Shown one piece after another: positions 28,865 through 37,433 of a stretch of DNA of 64,000 nt. Position numbers and translations under genes: made by a program. Location of the stretch: contig NZ_PJIK01000001.1 in the NCBI RefSeq assembly GCF_002929275.1, positions 496,001 to 560,000 on the forward strand, read 5' to 3'. A model generated the notes under the pieces. That model did no database searches and was not told the origin of the DNA. It worked only from the letters and a program-made list of their open reading frames with translations. How positions within the stretch are numbered: position 1 is the first letter of the stretch; each line of letters starts with the position of its first letter. This stretch comes from Arthrobacter sp. ZGTC131 (lineage in GTDB: Bacteria; Actinomycetota; Actinomycetes; Actinomycetales; Micrococcaceae).

Positions 28865-30066
28865 GCCGCTTCGTACTCATCACGCCCAATCCCGAATTCG
28901 AGCGCCGGATGCAGCTGGCCGTGGCCGGCATCCACGGTTCACTTCAGGTCTTCCAAGCGGACTACCTCCCGGAAGGTCCCCACGATTTCATCCGCCAGCT
29001 CGTCGGCGAGCCTCCCGAGGTATTGATCCTGGGGCCGGGGCTCCCCGAGGAAGGCTGCCTGAAGCTTGCGGCGGTCATGGACCTGCAGTATCCGGAGGTC
29101 AGCGTGGTACTGGTGGTTCCGGAAACCAAAGAAGTTGTCCTGCAGGCCATGCGCTCCGGCGTACGTGACCTCCTCGACCCGACGACCGACCCTGACTCCA
29201 TCCGGGTCATGCTGGAGCGCGCGAGCCTCGCCGCTGCCGGCCGGCGTCGGGGGTTGGCCCCCGGAACTTCCGAGCATGCCGATCACGGTGAGGGCGGACG
29301 AGTCATCGCGGTCATGTCCCCCAAAGGCGGCGTCGGCAAGACCACTGTGGCAACCAATCTCGCCGTGGGTCTAGGAAAGTCCGCTCCGATGAGCGTCGTG
29401 ATTGTGGATCTCGACCTCCAATTCGGTGATGTTGCCAGCGGGCTGATGCTGGATCCCGAACACACCATCACCGACGCTGTAGTAGGGGCTGCCAGCCAGG
29501 ACTCCATGATCCTCAAGACGTACCTGACTGTCCACCCGGCCGGCATCTACGCCCTCTGCGCACCGCGGAACCCTGTCGAAATGGACAGGATAACCGGCGA
29601 ACATGTCACGAGACTCCTCACGCAGCTCCGCCAGGAATTCCACTACATCGTGGTGGACACCGCTCCGGGCTTGGGAGAGCATGTGCTGGCGACGCTGGAA
29701 CAGGCAACGGACGCCGTCTGGATTTGTGGCATGGATGTCCCGAGCATCCGCGGTCTCCGGACCGGCTTCCAGATCCTGACCGAACTCGATCTCGTCCCGG
29801 ACCAGCGTCATGTGGTGCTCAACATGACGGACCGGCGAGGCGGCCTCACACTGCAGGACATTGAAGCCACGATCGGCGCCCCTGTGGATGTTGCGCTACC
29901 CCGATCCAAAACTCTGCCTTTCTCCACGAACAAGGGAGTCCCCATCCTGCAGGACGGCAGCCGGGACTCGGCCAGCAAAGGGCTTCGTCAGCTGGTGGAG
30001 CGTTTCAAACCCGATTGGGAAGCCAGACCTCATAAGAAGCTGCACAGAAGGGCGGTAGTACAGTGA
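28861..30066 (+). CDS. tadZ: TadZ/CpaE-like ATPase, locus 1
   Basis: 401 residues. The N-terminal ~120 residues form an atypical receiver domain (FVLITPNPEFERRMQ ... EVLILGPGLPEEG) in which the phospho-acceptor Asp is replaced. A MinD/ParA-like ATPase domain follows, with the deviant Walker A SPKGGVGKTTVATNLAVGLG from about residue 153. TadZ places the Tad machine in the cell. The start ATGA overlaps the cpaB stop. Confidence 0.92.
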   Translation: MSRFVLITPNPEFERRMQLAVAGIHGSLQVFQADYLPEGPHDFIRQLVGEPPEVLILGPGLPEEGCLKLAAVMDLQYPEVSVVLVVPETKEVVLQAMRSGVRDLLDPTTDPDSIRVMLERASLAAAGRRRGLAPGTSEHADHGEGGRVIAVMSPKGGVGKTTVATNLAVGLGKSAPMSVVIVDLDLQFGDVASGLMLDPEHTITDAVVGAASQDSMILKTYLTVHPAGIYALCAPRNPVEMDRITGEHVTRLLTQLRQEFHYIVVDTAPGLGEHVLATLEQATDAVWICGMDVPSIRGLRTGFQILTELDLVPDQRHVVLNMTDRRGGLTLQDIEATIGAPVDVALPRSKTLPFSTNKGVPILQDGSRDSASKGLRQLVERFKPDWEARPHKKLHRRAVVQ

Positions 30067-31553
30067 GCCTCACAGACCGGTTCCAGATCCTCCGAGGCGA
30101 AGCTAAAGCCGAACCTGAGGCAGCCAAGCCCTACGACGACGTCTTTCAGTCGAAGGCGCCAGCCACTCTTGGACGGAAGCACGAGGCGCAGACTGCGGAG
30201 GCGGCTGCGAGCGCGACGGCAGCACTTGATCAGCCCCAGGCTGCTTCGGTTGCCAGCGAGGCTTTGAACGCCCTCAAGGAAAGAGCCACCCAGACACTGT
30301 TTGAACGACTGGGTTCACGTATCACCGATTCATCCCTCGAAGACGACGAGCTGCACAAGTTCGTCCGCGATGAACTGAAGATTGTCGTCGACGAAGAGCA
30401 AGTTCCGCTGTCCACCTCAGAGAGGCAGCGGCTTATGCGGGAAATTATCGATGACGTTCTAGGCCACGGCCCCATCCAACGTTTTCTCGATGACCCGTCA
30501 GTCACCGAAGTCATGGTGAACCGCTACGACCAGGTCTACGTGGAACGCCAAGGGCACCTGCACATGACGGATACCAAATTCACGTCCGACGAAGCCTTGC
30601 GAAGAGTCATAGAGCGCATCGTCTCGAAGGTAGGTCGGCGTATCGATGAGTCCTCTCCCCTTGTCGACGCGCGGCTTGCGGACGGCTCCCGCGTCAATGC
30701 CATCATTCCGCCCCTCGCAGTGAACGGACCCGCTCTCACCATCCGGAAGTTCGGCCGAGATCCACTCACAGTTCAAAACCTCATTTCCTTGGGGAGCCTC
30801 TCACCGGAGATGGCTGAACTACTACAGGCATGTGTTCTGGCGCGCATGAACATCATCGTCTCGGGCGGCACGGGAACGGGAAAGACGACGCTCCTCAACG
30901 TCCTGTCCTCCTTCATCCCTTCGGATGACAGGATCGTGACGATCGAGGACGCCGTCGAGCTTCAGCTGCAGCAGGACCACGTGATCCGCCTCGAAAGCCG
31001 CCCCCAGAACATCGAGGGCAAAGGCGAGGTTTCCATCCGGGACCTCGTGAGGAACTCTCTGCGAATGCGGCCGGACCGGATAGTGGTTGGGGAGGTCCGC
31101 GGCGGCGAGTGCTTGGACATGCTCCAGGCCATGAACACCGGCCATGACGGCTCCATCTCTACAGTCCACGCCAACTCGCCTCGGGACGCCATCGCCCGTC
31201 TGGAAACGTTGGTGCTGATGGCAGGGATGGATATCCCGCTCCGTGCGATCCGCGAACAGGTTGCGTCCGCCGTGAACCTGATCGTGCAGATCACCCGGCT
31301 GCGCGACGGCTCCCGCAGGGTCACCCACGTCACGGAAGTCCAAGGCATGGAGGGCGAAATTGTGACCCTCCAAGATGCCTTCGTGTTTGACTATTCCGCC
31401 GGAGTGGACGCCAACGGGCGCTTCCTGGGTAAGCCGCTTCCCACGGGTGTCAGGCCTAGGTTCACAGAGCGTTTCGCTGAGCTTGGCATCGAGGTTTCGC
31501 CAGCCGTTTTCGGCGCCGCAACGTCCGGTGGCCCACGCGGAAGGGGGCGGTAA
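30063..31553 (+). CDS. tadA: TadA/CpaF secretion ATPase, locus 1
   Basis: 496-residue hexameric motor for Flp pilus assembly. It has the N-terminal linker region, [24 protein letters not shown], Walker [16 protein letters not shown] (about residue 267), the Asp box [12 protein letters not shown], Walker [15 protein letters not shown] and the His box [16 protein letters not shown]. The GTG start overlaps the tadZ1 stop (GTGA). Confidence 0.96.
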   Translation: MSLTDRFQILRGEAKAEPEAAKPYDDVFQSKAPATLGRKHEAQTAEAAASATAALDQPQAASVASEALNALKERATQTLFERLGSRITDSSLEDDELHKFVRDELKIVVDEEQVPLSTSERQRLMREIIDDVLGHGPIQRFLDDPSVTEVMVNRYDQVYVERQGHLHMTDTKFTSDEALRRVIERIVSKVGRRIDESSPLVDARLADGSRVNAIIPPLAVNGPALTIRKFGRDPLTVQNLISLGSLSPEMAELLQACVLARMNIIVSGGTGTGKTTLLNVLSSFIPSDDRIVTIEDAVELQLQQDHVIRLESRPQNIEGKGEVSIRDLVRNSLRMRPDRIVVGEVRGGECLDMLQAMNTGHDGSISTVHANSPRDAIARLETLVLMAGMDIPLRAIREQVASAVNLIVQITRLRDGSRRVTHVTEVQGMEGEIVTLQDAFVFDYSAGVDANGRFLGKPLPTGVRPRFTERFAELGIEVSPAVFGAATSGGPRGRGR

Positions 31554-31555
31554 CG

Positions 31556-32500
31556 GTGGCGGGCGACACCGGCATCTTCGTCGCCGGCCTCGTTCTGCTT
31601 TATCTGGCCATTTTTCTCATCTTCGGGGTGGCGCTGAGATCAAGGTCGGCTCTGCCGCTCTCCCGGCGGCAGCCTGACGCGCCGGCGCAGAAGTCGGTCC
31701 TGAGCCGAATGACAGACCACGCTGTCGGAGCTTTAAACAGGGGCATCAAGAAGCGGGGTCCGGGGCTGCTGAGCCGGGACCGGTTGGACGAATGCGGGCT
31801 TAAGAAAGATCCGGGCGATTACCTGCTCATAGCCGGCATCATGACGCTGACGTTTGCGGTCGTCGGCTTCTTCCTCGGCGGACTCTTTGCAGCTGTCTCG
31901 GCGACCCTGCTGACGCCCCTCGCCCTCCACTTGTTGCTGAACATGCTGGCCGGCCGACGCCGGGCCCAGTTTGATCAGCAGGTGCCGGATACTGTCCAGA
32001 TGTTCTCCGGAGGCCTCCGTGCCGGCCACAGCCTTCTCCGGGCGATGGATGCGGCCGCCCAGGAAAGCCAGCCACCCATGTCCGAGGAGCTGAGCCGGAT
32101 CGTCAATGAGACCCGGATTGGCCGTGATCTCGGTGAGTCTCTGATGGACCTGGCCAGCCGGACCCGAAGCGAGGACTTCCTTTCCATCTCCCAGGCCATC
32201 GAGATTCACCGTGAGGTGGGCGGCGATCTGGCCGAAGTGCTGGACCACCTCAGCGATACGGTCCGTGACCGTAATCAGCTGCGGGGCCAGGTTCGCGCCT
32301 TGAGCGCGGAGGGGCGGATGTCCGCCATTGTCCTCATGGCACTGCCGATCGTGATGTTCATAGGACTCACCCTGTTCAACGATATGTACTCCCGCGTTTT
32401 TACCAGCACCCTGCCGGGCTACCTCATGATCGCAGCGGCGGCCGTGCTGCTGACAGCGGGCGGATTCTGGCTCAGCCGGATCGTCAAACCGAAGTTCTAG
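31556..32500 (+). CDS. tadB: TadB-like inner-membrane platform protein, locus 1
   Basis: 314 residues: an N-terminal helix, a pair of helices around residues 90-135 (YLLIAGIMTLTFAVVGFFLG; AVSATLLTPLALHLLLNML), a T2SSF (GspF) cytoplasmic domain (DTVQMFSGGLRAGHSLLRAMDA ... EIHREVGGDLAEVLDHLSDTVRDR) and two C-terminal helices. GTG start two bases after the tadA1 stop. Confidence 0.92.
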   Translation: MAGDTGIFVAGLVLLYLAIFLIFGVALRSRSALPLSRRQPDAPAQKSVLSRMTDHAVGALNRGIKKRGPGLLSRDRLDECGLKKDPGDYLLIAGIMTLTFAVVGFFLGGLFAAVSATLLTPLALHLLLNMLAGRRRAQFDQQVPDTVQMFSGGLRAGHSLLRAMDAAAQESQPPMSEELSRIVNETRIGRDLGESLMDLASRTRSEDFLSISQAIEIHREVGGDLAEVLDHLSDTVRDRNQLRGQVRALSAEGRMSAIVLMALPIVMFIGLTLFNDMYSRVFTSTLPGYLMIAAAAVLLTAGGFWLSRIVKPKF

Positions 32501-32515
32501 AAAGGAGCCATTGTT

Positions 32516-33394
32516 ATGCAACCTCTTGCGTATGCAGCCATCCTGGCCGTGATCGCTCCCCTGACTGCCATGACATGGTTTGCCTTTACCGGCGACCGTG
32601 CTGGCCTACGGAACATTCAGGCCAATCTCGGCGCAACGTCGAAGGCGAAAGGGCCGGCACTGAGCGTCAACGAGAAACTTGCCCTCGCGAGTCAGCGGAT
32701 CATGCCCAAGGGCTATGCCGGTTGGCTGGACAAACAGCTGGCGGGTGCAGGCCGGCCGAAAGAGTGGCCTCTGGCCAGGCTCGTAATGGTCAAGCCGCTG
32801 CTGGCATTCGGAGGCGCGGTGATTGGCTACCTTTACTTTGCGGGGGCACCCTCTCCTCCACAGTTCCTCATGATGCTGGGCATCACGGCGCTGGCTTACT
32901 TCACTCCGGATCTGTTGCTTCGGAATAGAGCCCAGAAACGCAGGGCGGCCATCCGGCTGGAGCTTCCCACGGCACTGGACCAGATGCTGATCTCGGTACA
33001 GGCAGGGCTGGGATTTGAGGCAGCCATGGGTCGGGCAGGCACGAACGGCCAAGGACCTTTGGCCGATGAGCTCGTCCGAACACTGCAAGACATCCAGGTG
33101 GGCCTGTCCCGGAAGGACGCCTACCTAGCAATGTCCGAGAGAGTGGACGTGCCGGATGTTCGCAGCTTCATTCGTGCAGTGGTCCAGGCAGACGCCTACG
33201 GCGTTGCTATTGCTGGCGTTTTGAAGGCGCAGGCCCAGGACATGCGCATCAAACGGAAGCAACGGGCCGAGGAACACGCCATGAAGATGCCGGTCAAGAT
33301 GCTCTTCCCACTCATCTTCTTCATCTTGCCGACATTGTTCATCGTGGTCCTCGGGCCGACGGTGATGAGTATTATTTCTATTTTCACCGGCTGA
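32516..33394 (+). CDS. tadC: TadC-like inner-membrane platform protein, locus 1
   Basis: 292 residues, paralogous in plan to TadB: N-terminal helix, helices around LAFGGAVIGYLYFAGAP, a T2SSF domain (ALDQMLISVQAGLGFEAAMGRAG ... VQADAYGVAIAGVLKAQAQDMR) and C-terminal helices ending in LFPLIFFILPTLFIVVLGPTVMSII. GAAAGGAG precedes the ATG. It is the last gene of locus 1. Confidence 0.92.
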   Translation: MQPLAYAAILAVIAPLTAMTWFAFTGDRAGLRNIQANLGATSKAKGPALSVNEKLALASQRIMPKGYAGWLDKQLAGAGRPKEWPLARLVMVKPLLAFGGAVIGYLYFAGAPSPPQFLMMLGITALAYFTPDLLLRNRAQKRRAAIRLELPTALDQMLISVQAGLGFEAAMGRAGTNGQGPLADELVRTLQDIQVGLSRKDAYLAMSERVDVPDVRSFIRAVVQADAYGVAIAGVLKAQAQDMRIKRKQRAEEHAMKMPVKMLFPLIFFILPTLFIVVLGPTVMSIISIFTG

Positions 33395-33447
33395 CGGTCC
33401 TTCAACGCGACTGCAGCTCGTTGGCCGCCCCGGCGCACCAAAGACCG

Positions 33448-33485
33448 GACCCCCTCGGATCCCAGAGCCGAGGGGGTCCTTTTGT
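33448..33485 (+). terminator. Intrinsic terminator closing Tad locus 1
   Basis: GACCCCCTCGG (33448-33458) pairs perfectly with CCGAGGGGGTC (33468-33478), followed by CTTTTGT. It lies 53 bases after tadC1, so the second Tad locus has its own promoter. Confidence 0.9.
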
Positions 33486-33644
33486 GCGCTCAGCCCGCTT
33501 GCAAGGGGAACAAATGGGGTCTAAGCGTCGAAACGCAGTGTTTGCGCAAGATTAGCGCAGGAAATTCGCAGCTTGGAAAGGCTTAGCACAGGAAGCTGCA
33601 AGTTCCATATTCCACGGCGAATTGGCTTGCTAATTTTATTTCAG

Positions 33645-33663
33645 AGCTGGTGACAGACCAGCT
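33645..33663 (+). other. Hairpin in the flp2 leader
   Basis: AGCTGGT-GACAG-ACCAGCT is a perfect 7-bp stem with a 5-base loop, just before the flp2 ribosome-binding site. It may stabilise or tune the pilin mRNA. Upstream, TTAGCGCAGGAA (33552) and TTAGCACAGGAA (33583) repeat at 31-base spacing. Confidence 0.5.
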
Positions 33664-33689
33664 TTCCTTTACTCGCTCAGGAGTTCAAA

Positions 33690-33926
33690 ATGCTTTCTCT
33701 GTACACCAACCTCTCCGCCCGTCTCAACCGCGATGAGAAAGGCGCAACGGCTGTCGAATACGGCATCATGGTTGCGCTCATCGCCGTCGTCATCATTGCT
33801 GCCGTGGCTCTCCTCGGAGGGTACCTGAACGATTCGTTCCAGGGGATTAACTGCCAGATCAACACCCCGGCAACGCCGAAGTGGGATACGGCGCTTAACG
33901 CTGGTGCTGGCGGCTGCAAGGCCTAA
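33690..33926 (+). CDS. Flp-type major pilin, locus 2
   Basis: 78 residues. The leader ends in DEKG, and the mature protein starts ATAVEYGIMVALIAVVIIAAVALLGGY with Glu+5 and Tyr+6. Unlike the first pilin, it ends in a ~25-residue tail with two Cys (GINCQIN and GGCKA) that could form a disulfide. CAGGAG precedes the ATG. Confidence 0.93.
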   Translation: MLSLYTNLSARLNRDEKGATAVEYGIMVALIAVVIIAAVALLGGYLNDSFQGINCQINTPATPKWDTALNAGAGGCKA

Positions 33927-33936
33927 GCAATCGCCT

Positions 33937-33973
33937 ACAGTTCGGCGGCGGCCTCTAGCCGCCGCCAAACTGT
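33937..33973 (+). terminator. Strong hairpin between flp2 and tadE2
   Basis: GGCGGCGGC (33944-33952) pairs with GCCGCCGCC (33958-33966), extended by ACAGTT/AACTGT across one mismatch. No U-run follows. It starts 10 bases after the pilin stop, the same position as the hairpin after flp1, so it is likely an attenuator or 3' stabiliser of the pilin message. Confidence 0.7.
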
Positions 33974-33999
33974 CTACCCAGTGTCGACGAGAGGCTGTC

Positions 34000-34404
34000 A
34001 TGCCGAGGGCATCCGAGCGTGGTGCAGTTGCGGTTGAATTCGCGCTCCTGGCACCGGTACTCATCATGATCCTTCTCGGTATCATGGAGTTCGGCAGGGC
34101 ATACAACGTACAAACCACACTCACGAATGCCGCCCGCGAGGGCGTGCGCGTCATGGCCGTCAGCAATAAGCAAGCCGACGCTCTCACAGCCACCACTAAT
34201 GCCGCTGACACACTTAGCCCCAAGCTAAGGAATTCGGACGTAACCATTGCGTTCCAAACCATCCCATCAACGACACCGGCTCCGACGTCGTGTGCGCCAG
34301 GACGCCAAGTGACAGTGACCATTAGGTACTCGCTGAGCACAACGACCGGCATTGCCGGCCCATTCGCCATGACAGGAAAAGGAACCATGCTGTGCGGCGG
34401 ATAG
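34000..34404 (+). CDS. tadE: TadE-like minor pilin, locus 2
   Basis: 134 residues from ATG 34000, chosen for the GAGAGG upstream and homology; the frame extends further up but crosses the hairpin. ERGAVAVEFALLAPVLIMILLGIMEFGRAYNVQ is the TadE segment. One loop Cys (TSCAPG) and the C-terminal MLCGG repeat the pattern of TadE1. The last 13 bases overlap tadG2. Confidence 0.88.
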   Translation: MPRASERGAVAVEFALLAPVLIMILLGIMEFGRAYNVQTTLTNAAREGVRVMAVSNKQADALTATTNAADTLSPKLRNSDVTIAFQTIPSTTPAPTSCAPGRQVTVTIRYSLSTTTGIAGPFAMTGKGTMLCGG

Positions 34405-35423
34405 CAGCATCTGCGGACGGGGAAGGCGGAGGAATTGCCGTTATCGTCGCACTTCTGATGGTGGTGCTGCTCGGCTTCGCCGCTATTTCTATTGACGTTG
34501 CGAAGCTTTACTCCGAACGTGCCCAGCTCCAGAACGGCTCAGATTCCGTCGCCCTGATGGTGGCGCAAAAATGTGCCAAGAACGAGGCTGACACAAACTG
34601 CTCCCCCACGGCTCCGGACGCACCAGACCTGGCCAACAACAACGCCATCGACAATCTCAGCAACGTAAAGTCCATCGTCCTGGATAAACCCAGCCGCACG
34701 GTCCAGGTGACAGCGGGGGCAACGGAAGCCGGCAGCACCCCGAACAGCGTTTCCCTATTCTTCGCCCGTGTCCTCGGGATCCCCAGCATCGAGGTTACTG
34801 CCACGTCAAGCGTGCGGTGGGGAAGCCCAAACAAAGGCACGGCACCGTTCCCCATCACCGTTTCGATATGCCAAGTGCGAGACAAAAGCGGCATCATGCA
34901 GCTGCTCCAGTTGCACGGCAAACTGAAGAACGAAGGCTGCAACTACGGCCCGTCCGGCGCTCCCGTGAAAGGCGGATTCGGCGGCCTGAATCAGGACACG
35001 GGCGGCTGCGGAGCCGTCATCGATATCCTCGCCGGCGAAGGCGGCGGCGACGCCGGCAACAATCCGCCTCCCGGCTGTGAAGACCTCCTAAATTCCTGGG
35101 CGGCAGACATAAGTCTGGGACGCGAAGTCATAGTGGTGTTGCCGGTTTTCAACTCTGTCACTGGCGAGGGATCCGGCGCCGTTTACGGACTGAAAACTTT
35201 CGCCGCCTTCAAAGTAGCTGGCTGGAAATTCAGTGGCGGTAATTCCCTTCCATACACCTTCCATAACCGATACCCCGACGTCCCCGCCGGGCTTGAGTGC
35301 TACGAGGCCATTCAATGCAAGGGAATTATCGGAACGTTTGTGGAGTATGTCTCCTTGGCCGACGGCTTTGAGTTGGGAACCGTAGACTCGGACGGTGTAA
35401 CCGTCGTCGAACTCATTAGCTAA
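34392..35423 (+). CDS. tadG: TadG-like pilus assembly protein, locus 2
   Basis: 343 residues from GTG 34392 inside tadE2. The N-terminal GGGIAVIVALLMVVLLGFAAISIDVAKLYSERAQLQNGSDSVAL matches TadG1. The extracellular part has Gly/Asp-rich loops but lacks the Lys/Gly/Asp insert of TadG1; eight or so Cys suggest disulfides. Same place and coupling as in locus 1. Confidence 0.83.
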   Translation: MRRIAASADGEGGGIAVIVALLMVVLLGFAAISIDVAKLYSERAQLQNGSDSVALMVAQKCAKNEADTNCSPTAPDAPDLANNNAIDNLSNVKSIVLDKPSRTVQVTAGATEAGSTPNSVSLFFARVLGIPSIEVTATSSVRWGSPNKGTAPFPITVSICQVRDKSGIMQLLQLHGKLKNEGCNYGPSGAPVKGGFGGLNQDTGGCGAVIDILAGEGGGDAGNNPPPGCEDLLNSWAADISLGREVIVVLPVFNSVTGEGSGAVYGLKTFAAFKVAGWKFSGGNSLPYTFHNRYPDVPAGLECYEAIQCKGIIGTFVEYVSLADGFELGTVDSDGVTVVELIS

Positions 35424-35466
35424 TTTCCATGCAGTCTGGTGAACCACTATCTCTCAGGAGCAGTTC

Positions 35467-36243
35467 GTGAAGTCTCGGTTGTTGGCAGGAGCGGCAGCGG
35501 CAGTCCTCGCCATCGTCGGCGCGATGTTGGTTATGTCCTACGCCCAGGGCGCAGACCAGCGTGCCGTCAAGAACCTTGAGCCGGTAGCGGTTCTGGTTGT
35601 AAAGACGGCCATCCCCGCCGGAACGCCGGTGGAATCGATGACTGCTTTGGTGACTACCGAACAGCTGCCTGCAGCTGCTATTACCGACTCCTCGCTTGAG
35701 TCCTTCGACGGTTCCGAAGGCAAGGTGGCCGCCGTAGACCTGATTCCCGGGGAACAGCTTGTGGCCGAGCGCCTGGTGGCGCCCGAAGAACTGAAGACGC
35801 AGGGGTCGGTGAAAGTCCCCGCAGGCCTGCAGGAGGTCTCCTTCCAGCTGGAGCCGGACCGCGTTGTCGGTGGCCGGCTTGCCCCTGGCGATCACGTGGG
35901 CGTCTTCATCTCCCAGGACAAGGGAGGACTAGAGGCCAAAGAGGATAAGGAAACAACGAAGCTGACCGTCCGGAAGGCCCTTGTCACCGCAGTTCAGCGC
36001 GCACCGGAAGCAGCGCCGACTGCCACGCCGTCGCCCACCGCGAGCGCAGACCCGAATGCCGCCGATCCCCGCGACACTACACTTCCCGTGGGGAAGCTCA
36101 TGATCACGGTCGCCGTCGGTGATACCGACGCCGCCAAGATCGTCTTCGCCGCCGAATACGCCAAAATGTGGCTCAGCAAGGAGCCCACCACCGCCAAGGA
36201 CAGCGGTCCCCGGATCATTGAGCGCAGCGAGGTCTACAAGTGA
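35467..36243 (+). CDS. cpaB: CpaB/RcpC-type pilus assembly protein, locus 2
   Basis: 258 residues from GTG 35467, with CTCAGGAG upstream. N-terminal helix LLAGAAAAVLAIVGAMLVMSY, SAF domain (VLVVKTAIPAGTPVESM; DLIPGEQLVAERLV) and EVSFQLEPDRVVGGRLAPGDHVGVFIS. A Pro/Thr/Ala-rich loop (about residues 180-200) is longer than in CpaB1. It overlaps tadZ2 by 4 bases. Confidence 0.9.
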   Translation: MKSRLLAGAAAAVLAIVGAMLVMSYAQGADQRAVKNLEPVAVLVVKTAIPAGTPVESMTALVTTEQLPAAAITDSSLESFDGSEGKVAAVDLIPGEQLVAERLVAPEELKTQGSVKVPAGLQEVSFQLEPDRVVGGRLAPGDHVGVFISQDKGGLEAKEDKETTKLTVRKALVTAVQRAPEAAPTATPSPTASADPNAADPRDTTLPVGKLMITVAVGDTDAAKIVFAAEYAKMWLSKEPTTAKDSGPRIIERSEVYK

Positions 36244-37433
36244 GCCGCTTCGTTCTGATCACTCCGAACGCCGATTTCGATGCCCGTTTGCGGCAGGCAG
36301 TTGAGGGCGGTCTCCATGGCGGAGTCCAAACATTCTTCACGGATATCCTGCCCGCCGGCCCCTATGACCTGTTCGCCCAGCTCAACCAGGAACAGCCGGA
36401 GGTCCTCATCCTCGGCCCGGATGTGCCCGCCGACGATGCTCTCCGCCTGGCCACCGTGCTCGATGTGCAGGTGCCGGACCTCACGGTTCTCATGGTCAGC
36501 GAACCGGACCCCGAGTTCATCCTGCAGGCCATGCGCGCCGGCGTCCGGGATATCCTCAGCCCCTCCGTCGAGCCGGACCAGCTGCGGGTGCTGCTGGAAC
36601 GCGCCTGCCAGTCCTTCGCCAGCCGGCACCGGCTGGAGCAGCCCCGCGAGGCCGAAAGCAGGAAAGGACGAGTGATTGGCGTCTTTTCACCGAAGGGCGG
36701 AGTGGGCAAGACCACCATCGCCACTAACCTCGCCGTAGGCCTCGGCAAGATCGCGCCCATGAGCGTGGTGCTCGTGGACCTGGACCTGCAGTTCGGAGAT
36801 GTCGCCTCCGGCCTCTACCTAAACCCGGAGCATACGATCACGGACGCGGTCTCCACCGCTGCCAGCCAGGACACCCTAGTACTCAAAGCGTTCCTTACGG
36901 TGCACCCTTCGAGCATCTACGCCCTGTGCGCACCCGATAACCCGGTCGAAGCCGACCACATCGCACCTGAGCAGGTCACCCATCTGCTGGAGCAGCTGGC
37001 GGACGAATTCCAATACGTTGTTGTCGATACTGCCCCCGGCTTGCCGGAGATAGGACTGGCCGCCATGGAGGCTTGCACCGACGTGGTGTGGGTCAGCGCA
37101 ATGGACATTCCCAGCGTCCGTGGCCTGCGCTCCGGTCTGGACGTCCTCCGCCAGCTCGATCTTTTGCCCGAGGGCAGGCACGTGGTGCTCAACATGGCTG
37201 ACGCCAAATGCGGGCTCTCTGTCCAGGACATTGAGTCAACCATAGGCGCTCCTGTTGATGTCAGCGTTCCCCGCTCCCGTGCCGTCGCATTTTCCACCAA
37301 CCGCGGCGTCCCGGTACTCCAGGAAGCCAAGAGGGATCCTGCCGTCAAGGGACTCAACCAGCTTGTAGACCGGTTCAACCCCACGGGCCCGGCGAGGAGC
37401 CAGCGGAAAAGTCACCGACGGGTGGTGGTCTAA
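36240..37433 (+). CDS. tadZ: TadZ/CpaE-like ATPase, locus 2
   Basis: 397 residues. The atypical receiver domain (FVLITPNADFDARLRQ ... EVLILGPDVPADD) retains an Asp close to the usual acceptor site. The ParA/MinD-like ATPase has SPKGGVGKTTIATNLAVGLG from about residue 151 and DLDLQFGDVASGLYL. It is highly similar to TadZ1 through the ATPase domain, so the two are recent paralogues or are kept alike. Confidence 0.92.
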   Translation: MSRFVLITPNADFDARLRQAVEGGLHGGVQTFFTDILPAGPYDLFAQLNQEQPEVLILGPDVPADDALRLATVLDVQVPDLTVLMVSEPDPEFILQAMRAGVRDILSPSVEPDQLRVLLERACQSFASRHRLEQPREAESRKGRVIGVFSPKGGVGKTTIATNLAVGLGKIAPMSVVLVDLDLQFGDVASGLYLNPEHTITDAVSTAASQDTLVLKAFLTVHPSSIYALCAPDNPVEADHIAPEQVTHLLEQLADEFQYVVVDTAPGLPEIGLAAMEACTDVVWVSAMDIPSVRGLRSGLDVLRQLDLLPEGRHVVLNMADAKCGLSVQDIESTIGAPVDVSVPRSRAVAFSTNRGVPVLQEAKRDPAVKGLNQLVDRFNPTGPARSQRKSHRRVVV

